A DNA stretch of 64,000 bases from Anaeromyxobacter oryzisoli (GTDB lineage Bacteria; Myxococcota; Myxococcia; Myxococcales; Anaeromyxobacteraceae), in assembly GCF_022690765.1 (NCBI RefSeq), contig NZ_JALCZA010000014.1, positions 30,165-94,164 on the forward strand, written 5' to 3'. The notes under the pieces were generated by a model. That model ran no database searches, was not told the origin of the DNA, and saw only the letters and a program-made list of their open reading frames with translations. How positions within the stretch are numbered: position 1 is the first letter of the stretch; every line of letters begins with the position of its first letter. The position numbers and the translations under genes were made by a program. This document shows positions 17,005-25,283 of this stretch, one piece after another.

Positions 17005-18227
17005 GCACCCTCCGGCGGGTTCAGGGCGAGGGGCCTCCGGACGCGCCGCGCGAGGAGCCGCGCTTCGACCCCGTGCTGCTCGCCGCCGTCGTCGCCCTGG
17101 TCGCCGTGGGCTGCGTGATGGTCTACTCGGCGAGCGCCGTCGAGGCCGGGCGGCGGCTCGGCGACGAGTTCCACTACCTGAAGCGGCAGGCGTTCGCCGC
17201 CGCGATCGGCTTCGCCGCCCTCTTCGCCGCCCTCCGGGTCGGGTACCGCAAGGTCCTCGCCCTCGCCTACCCCGGCCTCCTCGCGAGCCTCCTCCTCCTG
17301 GTGGCGGTGATGCTCTTCGGCAAGACCGCGGGCGGCGCGCAGCGCTGGATCCCCCTCGGCCCGCTGAACCTGCAGCCGTCCGAGATCGCCAAGATCGCGC
17401 TCGTCCTGTACCTGGCGCGCTCCCTCGCGAGGAAGGGCGATCACGTCCGGACCTTCTCGATCGGCCTGCTGCCGCACCTCATCGTCACCTGCGCGATGGT
17501 CGGGCTCTGCCTCTGGCAGCGCGACCTCGGGACCGGCGTCATCCTCTTCCTGGTGATGTTCGCGATGCTGTTCACCGCCGGCGCCCGGGTCTCGTACCTG
17601 CTCGCCGCCGCGATCGTCGCGGCCCCCATCGCCTGGCACATCGTGAAGTCCACGCCGTACCGGTACGCCCGGTGGCTCGCCTTCCTCGATCCCGAGCAGT
17701 ACAAGACCGGGGTGGGGTTCCAGCTCTGGGAGTCGCTCCTCGGCACCGCCAACGGCGGCTGGCTCGGCCAGGGGCTCGGCCAGGGCAAGGGGAAGCTCTT
17801 CTTCCTCCCCGCCGCCCACACCGACTTCATCGCGGCGGTGATCGCGGAGGAGACGGGGCTGCTCGGGATCCTCTTCCTCCTCGCGCTCCACGCGGTCGTC
17901 GTCTGGCGCGGGATCCGCGCCGCGCTCCGCGCCTCCGACGCGCTCGGCTGCTACGCCGCCGTGGGGCTCACGGTCCTCGTCGGCGCCCAGACCGCGGTGA
18001 ACCTGATGGTCGTCTTCGGCCTCCTCCCCACCAAGGGGCTCACCCTCCCCTTCATCTCCTACGGCGGCAGCTCGCTCATCACGCTCCTCGCAGGGTGCGG
18101 GGTGCTCCTGTCCATCTCCGGCGAGCGCGGCGGGTTCCTGCGCCGCCTGCCCGCCGCGATCCGGATCGGCGCGCCCGTGGGCGGAGCCCCGCGGCTCGCG
18201 CCGGTGCGCGGTGGGGAGGCGCCATGA
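17001..18227 (+). CDS. ftsW: Septal peptidoglycan glycosyltransferase FtsW (SEDS family)
   Basis: The 408-residue membrane protein has about ten segments and SEDS signatures: VMVYSAS in the first membrane region, the GGAQRWIPLGPLNLQPSEIA loop, and TDFIAAVIAEETGLLG. The final LPFISYGGSSL is also conserved. It polymerises lipid II at the septum in partnership with FtsI. The GTG at 17001 overlaps the murD stop. A short basic C-terminal tail follows the last membrane segment. A 223-base structured spacer separates it from murG. Confidence 0.95.
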   Translation: MSTLRRVQGEGPPDAPREEPRFDPVLLAAVVALVAVGCVMVYSASAVEAGRRLGDEFHYLKRQAFAAAIGFAALFAALRVGYRKVLALAYPGLLASLLLLVAVMLFGKTAGGAQRWIPLGPLNLQPSEIAKIALVLYLARSLARKGDHVRTFSIGLLPHLIVTCAMVGLCLWQRDLGTGVILFLVMFAMLFTAGARVSYLLAAAIVAAPIAWHIVKSTPYRYARWLAFLDPEQYKTGVGFQLWESLLGTANGGWLGQGLGQGKGKLFFLPAAHTDFIAAVIAEETGLLGILFLLALHAVVVWRGIRAALRASDALGCYAAVGLTVLVGAQTAVNLMVVFGLLPTKGLTLPFISYGGSSLITLLAGCGVLLSISGERGGFLRRLPAAIRIGAPVGGAPRLAPVRGGEAP

Positions 18228-18450
18228 CGACGCGCTCGGCCGTACACGGGGTGGGGGCCCCGCGCAGCGGGAGAGGGGCGCAGCCCCTCACCGCGGGGAC
18301 CTCGCGCGTCGTCGCGAAGCGAAGCGCGCGAGGTCACGGGCCCCGCTTCGCGGGGTGGGGCGACATCCAGGCCGCGGGCGCCGAGCGCCCGCACGGGCTC
18401 CGCCTGCGGGGCGGGGCGGCACGCCCCGTGGAGATGGAGAAGGACATCGT
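18228..18450 (+). repeat. Structured ftsW-murG spacer with four hairpins
   Basis: This 223-base gap holds no convincing gene. It contains four stem-loops in series: GAGGGGC/GCCCCTC (18273-18289), CCTCGCGCG/CGCGCGAGG (18300-18333), CCCCGC/GCGGGG (18341-18355) and GGGCGC/GCGCCC (18376-18390). All stems are perfect. No U-runs follow, so they look like mRNA structure or palindromic repeats rather than terminators. The murG ribosome site (GGAGAAGG) lies just after them. Confidence 0.6.
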
Positions 18451-19602
18451 ATGAGAATGCTGGTCGCCGGTGGCGGCACGGGAGGGCACGTGTTCCCGGG
18501 CGTCGCTCTCGCCGAGGAGGTGGTGACGCGTCACCCCGCGAACGACGCCATCTTCGTCGGGACGGCGCGCGGCCTCGAGGCGAAGATCGTCCCGCAGGCG
18601 GGCTTCCCGATCGAGCTCATCGAGGTGAAGGGGCTCAAGGGGAAGGGGCTGCTCGGCGCGCTGCTGAACCTGCTCCTCCTCCCTCGGGCGTTCCTCCAGT
18701 CCTGGCGGATCCTCAAACGCTGGCGGCCCGACGTGGTGGTCGGCGTTGGCGGCTACGCCTCCGGGCCGGTGGTCCTCGCCGCGTGGCTGATGCGGATCCC
18801 CACCGCGGTCCAGGAGCAGAACGCGATCGCCGGGTTCACCAACCGCGTCCTCGGGCGGTTCGTGAAGGCCGCCTTCACCGCCTTCCCCGAGGCGGCGGCG
18901 AGCTTCCCGCGCCGCAAGGTCTACCAGCTCGGCAACCCCATCCGCCGCGTCCTCATGGAGAACTTCATGCGGCCGCGGGTGGACCACGACCGGCCGCGCC
19001 TCCTCGTCTTCGGCGGCTCGCAGGGCGCGCACGCCCTGAACATGCGCGTCGTCGAGGCGCTGCCGCACCTCGCCGATCTCCGCGAGGCCCTCCGGATCAC
19101 GCACCAGACGGGCGCGCGCGACCGGGAGCAGGTCGAGAAGGGGTACCGCGCCTGCGGGTTCGAGCCGGACGTCCGCGAGTTCATCAGCGACATGAGCACG
19201 GCCTACGCCGAGTCGGACCTGGTGGTCTGCCGCGCCGGCGCGACGACCCTCGCCGAGCTGACCGTCTGCAAGAAGCCGTCGATCCTCGTGCCCTTCCCGG
19301 CCGCGGCGGACAACCACCAGGTGGTGAACGCGCGGAGCCTGGTGGACGCCGGCGCCGCGGTGATGATCGAGGAGCGGGAGCTCACCGGCGAGACGCTCGC
19401 CGCAGAGATCCGCGCGATCCTCGGCAGCCCCGAGCGCCGCGAGCAGATGGCGCGCGCGGCGGGGCGCCTCGGGAGCCCGCAGGCGGCGAAGGAGATCGCC
19501 GACGTCTGCATCGAGCTCGTGCGCCGCCGCTGGGGGTCGCCGTTCGGCCAGGCGCGCGAGCCCGGTCAGAAGCCCGATCGGCCGCCCGGCCTCGCGTCGT
19601 AG
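18451..19602 (+). CDS. murG: UDP-GlcNAc:lipid I N-acetylglucosaminyltransferase MurG
   Basis: The 383-residue GT28 enzyme starts [20 protein letters not shown], the lipid-binding glycine loop. It has [15 protein letters not shown] and [13 protein letters not shown] in the N-domain. The C-domain has the nucleotide-binding segments [26 protein letters not shown] and PAAADNHQ. It converts lipid I to lipid II on the inner membrane face. The ATG follows GGAGAAGG, which supports the start. It lies inside the dcw operon, with murC 23 bases downstream. Confidence 0.96.
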   Translation: MRMLVAGGGTGGHVFPGVALAEEVVTRHPANDAIFVGTARGLEAKIVPQAGFPIELIEVKGLKGKGLLGALLNLLLLPRAFLQSWRILKRWRPDVVVGVGGYASGPVVLAAWLMRIPTAVQEQNAIAGFTNRVLGRFVKAAFTAFPEAAASFPRRKVYQLGNPIRRVLMENFMRPRVDHDRPRLLVFGGSQGAHALNMRVVEALPHLADLREALRITHQTGARDREQVEKGYRACGFEPDVREFISDMSTAYAESDLVVCRAGATTLAELTVCKKPSILVPFPAAADNHQVVNARSLVDAGAAVMIEERELTGETLAAEIRAILGSPERREQMARAAGRLGSPQAAKEIADVCIELVRRRWGSPFGQAREPGQKPDRPPGLAS

Positions 19603-19625
19603 GCGACCCTGGAGTAATGAGAGCC

Positions 19626-21002
19626 ATGAGCCTCTTCCGTTCCCGTCCCGCCAAGATCCACTTCGTGGGCGTCGGCGGCATCGGCATGAGCGGCATCGCC
19701 GAGGTGCTGCTGAACCTCGGCTACGCCGTCTCCGGCTCGGACCTCAAGGAGTCCGAGACCACCCGCCGCCTCGCGTCGCTCGGCGGCCGGATCGCGCGCG
19801 GCCACGCGGCCGGCAACGTGCAGGCGGTGGACGTGGTCGTCACCTCCTCCGCCGTCCGCCGCGACAACCCCGAGGTGATCGAGGCGCGCCGCAGGAAGAT
19901 CCCGGTCATCCCCCGCGCGGAGATGCTCGCCGAGCTCATGCGGCTCAAGTACGGCGTCGCGATCGCCGGCTCGCACGGCAAGACCACCACCACCTCGATG
20001 GCGGCCCACCTCCTCGCGACCGCCGGGATGGACCCCACCGCGGTCGTCGGCGGGAAGGTGAACGGGTTCGGCTCGAACGCCAAGCTCGGCGGGGGCGACT
20101 ACATGGTGGTCGAGGCGGACGAGTCGGACGGCTCGTTCCTGCGGATCCCGCCGACGATCGCCATCGTCACGAACATCGACCCCGAGCACCTCGACCACTG
20201 GGGCACGCCCGAGGCGCTGCGGCGGGGCTTCGTGGACTTCGTGAACCGCGTCCCGTTCTACGGGCTCGCGATCCTCTGCACCGACCACCCCACCGTCCAG
20301 TCGATGCTCCCGGAGGTGGAGAAGCGCGTCGTCACCTACGGGGTGAGCCACCAGGCCGACTACCGCGGCGACGGGATCCGGGTCTCCGGCCAGGCCGTCC
20401 GCTTCGAGGCCTTCCGCCGCGACGAGCCCCTCGGCACCTTCGAGCTCAGCATGGTCGGCCGCCACAACGCCATGAACGCCCTGGCGGTGATCGCGCTCGG
20501 CGACGAGATGGGGATCCCCGCGGACGTGACCCGCCGCGCGCTCGCGACGTTCCAGGGCGTGCAGCGCCGGTTCACGGTGCGCGGCCAGGCGGGCGGCGTG
20601 ACGGTCGTGGACGACTACGGCCATCACCCCGCCGAGGTGAAGGCGACGCTGCGGGGCGCGCGCGAGGCGTTCCAGCGCCGGGTGGTGTGCCTCTTCCAGC
20701 CGCACCGCTACACCCGCACCCGCGATCTGCTGCCCGAGTTCGCGAAGGCGTTCAACGACGCGGACGTGCTCCTCGTGACGGACGTCTACGCCGCGGGCGA
20801 GGACCCGATCCCGGGCGCCACCGCCGAGCACCTCGTCGAGGCGATCCGCGCCTGCGGCCACCGCGACGTGACCTACGTCCCACGCGGCGAGCTCGCCCGC
20901 GCCGCGCGCGCGCGGGTCCGGTCCGGCGATCTCGTGCTCACGCAGGGCGCCGGCGACATCACCGCGGTCGGGCCGGAGCTGCTGAAGCTCCTCGAGGCTT
21001 GA
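19626..21002 (+). CDS. murC: UDP-MurNAc-L-alanine ligase MurC
   Basis: The 458-residue Mur ligase begins [19 protein letters not shown], followed by the ATP site [10 protein letters not shown] with Lys119. [10 protein letters not shown] and [11 protein letters not shown] are MurC-type middle motifs. The C-terminal [10 protein letters not shown] is also MurC-specific. It adds L-Ala to UDP-MurNAc, the first step of stem-peptide assembly. Of two in-frame ATGs (19617 and 19626), the second is better spaced from the GGAG at 19611. A long repeat element lies between it and murB. Confidence 0.95.
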   Translation: MSLFRSRPAKIHFVGVGGIGMSGIAEVLLNLGYAVSGSDLKESETTRRLASLGGRIARGHAAGNVQAVDVVVTSSAVRRDNPEVIEARRRKIPVIPRAEMLAELMRLKYGVAIAGSHGKTTTTSMAAHLLATAGMDPTAVVGGKVNGFGSNAKLGGGDYMVVEADESDGSFLRIPPTIAIVTNIDPEHLDHWGTPEALRRGFVDFVNRVPFYGLAILCTDHPTVQSMLPEVEKRVVTYGVSHQADYRGDGIRVSGQAVRFEAFRRDEPLGTFELSMVGRHNAMNALAVIALGDEMGIPADVTRRALATFQGVQRRFTVRGQAGGVTVVDDYGHHPAEVKATLRGAREAFQRRVVCLFQPHRYTRTRDLLPEFAKAFNDADVLLVTDVYAAGEDPIPGATAEHLVEAIRACGHRDVTYVPRGELARAARARVRSGDLVLTQGAGDITAVGPELLKLLEA

Positions 21003-21020
21003 GGTCGAGCACCGGGGCGC

Positions 21021-21214
21021 CCCGTGATCCGTGCCCGTCACCGTCACCGGCTTCTCCGTGACCCGTGAACCGGGTCGCGTGGCCCGTGGCCCGGTTCCCG
21101 TGGTCCGACCGCGGCGTCGGATCACGGGCCAGGGGACACGGGATACGGGAGGCGGGAGGCGGGAGGCGGGCACGGGGAACGGTGACGGTCACGGTGACGG
21201 GTACGGGTTCGCGT
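21021..21214 (+). repeat. Dispersed CCCGTG/CACGGG element, full copy
   Basis: This copy of about 194 bases fills the murC-murB gap. The left part has GTGCCCGTCACCGTCACCGG and CCGTGACCCGTGAACCGG. The right part has GGCCAGGGGACACGGG, GCACGGGGAACGG and GGTCACGGTGACGGGTACGG. The outer arms are imperfect reverse complements, so the transcript can fold into a long hairpin. The copies at 23287-23453 and 32979-33184 share the same modules in the same order. Confidence 0.85.
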
Positions 21215-21220
21215 GCGGGT

Positions 21221-21240
21221 TCGGAAGGGTTCGGAAGGGT
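21221..21240 (+). repeat. Tandem TCGGAAGGGT repeat carrying the murB ribosome site
   Basis: TCGGAAGGGT occurs twice head to tail at 21221-21230 and 21231-21240, four bases before the murB ATG. Each unit contains GGAAGGG, so the Shine-Dalgarno sequence is duplicated. It immediately follows the long repeat element. Confidence 0.7.
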
Positions 21241-21243
21241 TCG

Positions 21244-22197
21244 ATGAAGGACTGGAGGAGCGAGATCGAGCGGGTCGTCCGCGGGGAGCTCGTCCGGGAC
21301 GCGCCGCTCGCGCCCCGGACCGCGATCCGCGTGGGCGGCCCCGCCGATCTCCTCGTCCGGCCGGCCGACCCGGACGCCCTCGCCGCGCTGCTCCAGGCGG
21401 TGCGCCGGCTCGGCGTGCCGCTCGCGGTGCTGGGCGGCGGCGCGAACACCCTGGTCGCCGACGCCGGCGTGCGCGGCGTCGTCCTGAAGCTCCCCCAGGA
21501 CTTCCCCGGCGAGTCCTCCGCGGGCGAGGCGCTCGTGCTCGCCGCCGGCGCGCCCACCTCGCGCCTCCCGGCGCGCGCGCACGAGCTCGGCCTCGTCGGG
21601 ATGGAGTTCGTGGCGGGGATCCCCGGGACGCTCGGCGGGTGCGTGGCGATGAACGCGGGGACGCGGCGCGGGGAGATGAAGGACATCGTCACGCGGGTCG
21701 AGCTCGCGACGGCGGACGGCGCCGGGTTCGTGCCCGCGGCGGCGCTCGGGTTCGCGTACCGGACGTGCCGGCTGCCGCCCGGCGCGGTCGTGACGCGCCT
21801 CGAGGTGCGGCTGCGGCGCGGGGACGTGGCGGAGAGCGCCGCGCGCATCGCCGCGGACCGCGAGCAGCGGCGGCGGACCCAGCCGCTCGACCGCCCCACC
21901 TTCGGCTCGACCTTCCGCAACCCGGAGGGCGACTTCGCGGGCCGGCTCGTGGAGGCGGTGGGCCTGAAGGGGCACCGTGTCGGGAACGCCACGTGGTCCA
22001 CGGTCCACGCCAACTTCGTGACGAACCTCGGCGGCGCCACCGCGCGCGACGTGCTCGCCCTGGTCAAGCTGGCGCGCGCCCTCGTGAAGGAGCGGCTCGG
22101 GATCCGGCTCGAGGCCGAGGTGCGGCTCCTCGGCGAGTTCCTTGCAGAGGACCTGGTGGGGCTCGAGGATCTCGGGGCCCCGACGGGCGTATCCTGA
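21244..22197 (+). CDS. murB: UDP-N-acetylenolpyruvoylglucosamine reductase MurB
   Basis: The 317-residue FAD protein has the MurB motifs RVGGPADLLVRP, LGGGANTLVAD and GIPGTLGGCVAMNAG. The type II catalytic segment GSTFRNPEGDFAGRL supplies the proton-donor Ser. It reduces UDP-GlcNAc-enolpyruvate to UDP-MurNAc with NADPH in the cytoplasm. The ATG at 21244 follows the duplicated GGAAGGG site. ddl lies 100 bases downstream, after two hairpins. Confidence 0.95.
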   Translation: MKDWRSEIERVVRGELVRDAPLAPRTAIRVGGPADLLVRPADPDALAALLQAVRRLGVPLAVLGGGANTLVADAGVRGVVLKLPQDFPGESSAGEALVLAAGAPTSRLPARAHELGLVGMEFVAGIPGTLGGCVAMNAGTRRGEMKDIVTRVELATADGAGFVPAAALGFAYRTCRLPPGAVVTRLEVRLRRGDVAESAARIAADREQRRRTQPLDRPTFGSTFRNPEGDFAGRLVEAVGLKGHRVGNATWSTVHANFVTNLGGATARDVLALVKLARALVKERLGIRLEAEVRLLGEFLAEDLVGLEDLGAPTGVS

Positions 22198-22209
22198 GCC
22201 TTCAACCCG

Positions 22210-22249
22210 CGCTCGCCTGGGCGAGCGCAGGGGCGCGCGAGCGCGCCCC
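22210..22249 (+). repeat. Two strong palindromes in the murB-ddl spacer
   Basis: CGCTCGCC/GGCGAGCG (22210-22227, two-base gap) is followed by GGGGCGCG-CGAG-CGCGCCCC (22230-22249). The second closely resembles GGGGCG-AGCG-CGCCCC at 49716-49731, suggesting a small palindromic repeat family. No U-run follows. Confidence 0.55.
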
Positions 22250-22297
22250 GGATCGAGCGGGACCGGAGCGTGAGCCTCCGCCCCGCCGGAGAGAGCG

Positions 22298-23221
22298 ATG
22301 AAGTGGACGGGCAAGCGGGTCGCGGTGCTGCACGGTGGTCGATCGAGCGAGCGGGACGTGTCGCTCCGCACCGGCGCAGCGTGCGCCGACGCGCTCCGGC
22401 AGAAGGGCTATGACGTCACCCTCGTGGACGTGGACGTGGACGTCGCGGCGCGGCTCCGCGAGGCGCGGGCGGAGGTGGCCTTCGTCGCCCTCCACGGGCG
22501 GTGGGGCGAGGACGGGTGCATCCAGGGGCTCCTCGAGTCCATGGGCATCCCCTACACCGGCTCGGGCGTGCTCGCCTCGGCCGTCGGCATGGACAAGGGC
22601 ATCGCGAAGGTGCTCTTCCGCACCCTCGGCCTGCCGGTGATCGAGTACGTGGTGTTCCCGCCGGAGCGGGCGCCGTCGATCTCGGTGGCCGATCTCCCGT
22701 TCGGCCTGCCGTGCGTGGTGAAGCCCTCCGGCGAGGGCTCGAGCGTCGGCGTCCACCTCGTGAAGGACTCCGCGAAGCTCGGCGCCGCCTGCAAGGACGC
22801 GGCGTCGTTCAAGGGCGAGCTCATCGTCGAGCGGTACGTGAAGGGGAAGGAGATCCAGGTCGCGGTGCTGGACGGCACCGCGCTCGGCGCCATCGAGGTG
22901 GTCCCGGCCAACGAGTTCTACGACTACGCCGCGAAGTACACCGCGGGGACGACGCAGTACTTCTACCCGGCGCGGATCCCGCCCGATCACGCGCGCGCGG
23001 TCATGGAGGCGGCCGAGAAGGCCCACCGCGGCCTCGGCTGCTCCGGCGTCACGCGGAGCGACTTCATCCTCACCGACGACGGCACGCCCTACGTGCTCGA
23101 GGTGAACACGCTCCCCGGGATGACCGCCACCTCGCTCGTCCCGAAGATCGCCGCGGGCAACGGCATCCCGTTCCCGGACCTCTGCGAGCGGCTGCTCGAG
23201 GGCGCGAGCCTGAAGGCGTAG
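22298..23221 (+). CDS. ddl: D-alanine-D-alanine ligase
   Basis: The 307-residue ATP-grasp enzyme starts with VAVLHGGRSSERDVSLRTG. It has GSGVLASAVGMDKG, the Lys-containing CVVKPSGEGSSVGV loop, and the C-terminal EVNTLPGMTATSLVPK motif of Ddl. It makes D-Ala-D-Ala, the substrate of MurF. The ATG follows GGAGAGAG. It is the last gene before a strong terminator, so the mraZ-ddl transcription unit probably ends here. Confidence 0.95.
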   Translation: MKWTGKRVAVLHGGRSSERDVSLRTGAACADALRQKGYDVTLVDVDVDVAARLREARAEVAFVALHGRWGEDGCIQGLLESMGIPYTGSGVLASAVGMDKGIAKVLFRTLGLPVIEYVVFPPERAPSISVADLPFGLPCVVKPSGEGSSVGVHLVKDSAKLGAACKDAASFKGELIVERYVKGKEIQVAVLDGTALGAIEVVPANEFYDYAAKYTAGTTQYFYPARIPPDHARAVMEAAEKAHRGLGCSGVTRSDFILTDDGTPYVLEVNTLPGMTATSLVPKIAAGNGIPFPDLCERLLEGASLKA

Positions 23222-23245
23222 GCGCCGGGTTCGGACTGAAGCGGA

Positions 23246-23276
23246 GACGGCGCCCTCGCGGGCGCCGTCTTCTTTC
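23246..23276 (+). terminator. Intrinsic terminator after ddl
   Basis: GACGGCGCCC (23246-23255) pairs perfectly with GGGCGCCGTC (23260-23269) around a TCGC tetraloop, followed by TTCTTTC. This is a textbook rho-independent terminator 24 bases after the ddl stop. It separates the mraZ-ddl operon from ftsQAZ. Confidence 0.85.
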
Positions 23277-23286
23277 GTGATCGTCG

Positions 23287-23453
23287 CCGTGAACCGTGCC
23301 CGTCGCCGTCACCGGCCGCTCCGTGACCCGTGAACCGGCTCCCGACTCCCGTGGCCCACCCTCCGTGATCCGCCGGATCACGGGCGAGGGGACACGGGAC
23401 CCGGGTCGCGGGCACGGGGAACGGTCACGGTCACGGGTACGATTACGGACCGT
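23287..23453 (+). repeat. Dispersed CCCGTG/CACGGG element, full copy
   Basis: This copy of about 167 bases begins CCGTGAACCGTGCCC and has CCGTGACCCGTGAACCGG. It contains a central palindrome (CCGTGATCCGCCGGATCACGG) and then GAGGGGACACGGGA and GGTCACGGTCACGGGTACG. It lies directly after the ddl terminator, in a 304-base gap before the converging redoxin-like gene. Nothing else is visible in that gap. Confidence 0.85.
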
Positions 23454-23525
23454 GCTGGCAGCCGGGAGGCATGCGGCGCGCGCTATGCTCCTCCCCGCCG
23501 CCTGACGGCGAGTCCCTCCCCCGTC

Positions 23526-24362
23526 CTACGGGGCCGCGCAGAGCGCGCGCGTCTCGCCGAGATCCGGGTTCGTGGGCTGGAGCTTCGCCGCCATCTCCAC
23601 CGCCTGTGCGGACTCGGCGCACTGCCCGAGCTTCGCGTACGCCTTCGCCATGACAACGTAGGCCTGCGCGACGGGGGCGATCTCGAGCGCGCGCTGCGCC
23701 TTCTTGATCGCCTTCTCGGGCAGGCCGAGCTCGTACAGGCGCCGCGCCATGTTCACGTCGCGCATCGCCTTCTTCATCGGATCGGCGCCGGGGAGCGGCG
23801 ACTTCTCCGGGTTCACGGTCTTGTCGAGGTCCGCCTGGGTGGCCTCGCCGAGCAGCATCCGGATCCGGACCTTCAGGACCTCGCAGTAGTCGATCTGCCG
23901 GTAGGGCTCGAGGGCCATCAGCTTGAACTTCGCGTCGACGATCCCGACCATCGGGTGGAGCCGGATCCCGAGCCGGTCGTAGAGCACGTCGCCCTCGTCC
24001 ACGAGCACCGGCATCTTCAAGCCCGTCTGGGCCACGAGCGCCTTCACCTCGTCGGGCGGCGCGGAGGACGAGACCACCGCGGCCCAGTGGATCGACTTCC
24101 CGGCGAGGTCGTGCTCGCACTGCGCCATCTGCTTCAGCGCGTCCGCCGAGCGCTCCTGGCCCGTGCGGAAGAAGACGAAGACGTTCGCCTTCACCTTCGC
24201 GGAGAGGAGCCGGTCCTTGCCGCCCGAGAGCGTCCTGAGCTCGACGTTCTCGATCAGCGTGCCGGCCTCGGCGTGGGCATGCGCGGTGGGCGGCAGCACG
24301 GCGACGACGGCGAGGATCGAGAGGAGGATGGAGCGCCGGGGGGATCGGGGAGATCGAGTCAT
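23526..24362 (-). CDS. Exported thioredoxin-fold/TPR protein lacking CXXC (paralogue 1)
   Basis: The 278-residue protein has a signal peptide (basic start, hydrophobic core, PPTAHAHA). A redoxin-like domain follows at about 40-165 (VELRTLSGG, VFVFFRTGQERSADALKQ, MPVLVDEGDVLYDRLGIRLH), then a TPR-like tail (QAYVVMAKAYAKLGQCAESA). The position of the thioredoxin CXXC is occupied by TGQERSAD, so it should not be a disulfide oxidoreductase. Its neighbour is a paralogue and both sit beside multiheme cytochromes, which suggests a periplasmic role with them. The start at 24362 was chosen to begin just before the signal peptide; ATG 24383 is an alternative. Confidence 0.7.
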   Translation of the reverse strand: MTRSPRSPRRSILLSILAVVAVLPPTAHAHAEAGTLIENVELRTLSGGKDRLLSAKVKANVFVFFRTGQERSADALKQMAQCEHDLAGKSIHWAAVVSSSAPPDEVKALVAQTGLKMPVLVDEGDVLYDRLGIRLHPMVGIVDAKFKLMALEPYRQIDYCEVLKVRIRMLLGEATQADLDKTVNPEKSPLPGADPMKKAMRDVNMARRLYELGLPEKAIKKAQRALEIAPVAQAYVVMAKAYAKLGQCAESAQAVEMAAKLQPTNPDLGETRALCAAP

Positions 24363-24445
24363 GGGGAGCTCGGATGATGGCATCCCGCCACGATGGGCGG
24401 TGTTCGTTGTCTGTCTCGCGATCGCGGGACGGCCGGCGCGTCGCG

Positions 24446-25273
24446 TCACCGCCCGCAGCTCTTCCTTCCGTCCACGGCGACGGAGCTGGCGGGGTCGATC
24501 TTCAAGGCGGCGTCGAAGGCGCGGATCGCCTCGGGGCACTTCCCCTGCGCCGCCAGGATCTCACCCTGCAGCGCATACCCCGCCGCCGTCGGCGCGACCG
24601 CGAGGACCTTCTCGACCTCGGCGAGGGCGCGATCGAGCTTCTGGATGCGCAGGAGCATCCGCGCGTAGTTGAGGTGCCTCCGCGCGACCCCCTCGTCCGT
24701 CCGCGTGATCGAGCGCTCCGGGGAGTCCAGCTTCGCGACGGCCGCCTCGTCGAGCTCCCCCAGCACGAGCCGGATCCGGGCCTTCACGCGTTCACAGTAG
24801 TTGATCTGCCGGAACGGCTCGTACGCCGCGAGCCGCCGGCTCTCGTCGAGGACTCCGACGGTGGGGTGCAGCCGGACCCCGAACCGGCCGTAGAGCGCGT
24901 CCCCCTCGTCCACCAGGACCGGCATCCGGATGCCGGTCTCGGTCACGACGGCCCGGACCTCGGCGGGCGCCCAGGAGCTCGAGACCACCCCGACCCAGTG
25001 GACCGGCTTGCCCGCGAGCTCCCTCTGGCAGGCGGCCAGCTCCCTCAGCGCGTCGGTCGAGTGCTCCTGCTGCGGCCGGAAGAACACCACCACGTCGGCC
25101 TTCGCGCCCTTCGCCAAGAGCGAGGCCCTCCCGCCGTCGATGGTGCGGAGCTCCGCGTCCTCGACGACCTCGCCCACGGCCACGTTGGCGAAGGCGCGGC
25201 CGGCGATCGGCCGCGCCCCCCACACCACGACGAGTCCCAGCAGGATCCCCCGGACGGCGAAGCGCCCGTTCAC
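24446..25273 (-). CDS. Exported thioredoxin-fold/TPR protein lacking CXXC (paralogue 2)
   Basis: This 275-residue protein matches its downstream neighbour along its length. Parallel segments are DAELRTIDGGRASLL, VVVFFRPQQEHSTDALRE, MPVLVDEGDALYGRFGVRLH and YEPFRQINYCERVKARIRL, followed by a C-terminal TPR-like helix pair ending near KIDPASSVAVDGRK. An N-terminal hydrophobic segment (residues 8-25) serves as signal peptide or anchor. The CXXC motif is again missing (PQQEHS). It starts ten bases after the decaheme gene stop, so these genes are probably cotranscribed. Function is unknown; a non-catalytic thioredoxin fold for binding or cytochrome assembly is a guess. Confidence 0.7.
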   Translation of the reverse strand: MNGRFAVRGILLGLVVVWGARPIAGRAFANVAVGEVVEDAELRTIDGGRASLLAKGAKADVVVFFRPQQEHSTDALRELAACQRELAGKPVHWVGVVSSSWAPAEVRAVVTETGIRMPVLVDEGDALYGRFGVRLHPTVGVLDESRRLAAYEPFRQINYCERVKARIRLVLGELDEAAVAKLDSPERSITRTDEGVARRHLNYARMLLRIQKLDRALAEVEKVLAVAPTAAGYALQGEILAAQGKCPEAIRAFDAALKIDPASSVAVDGRKSCGR

Positions 25274-25283
25274 GCCGGCCTCT

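Noticed and set aside
21021..21214. CRISPR array in the repeat-rich spacers
   Set aside because: Units are short, degenerate and contiguous, with no unique spacers of constant length; no cas genes are present.
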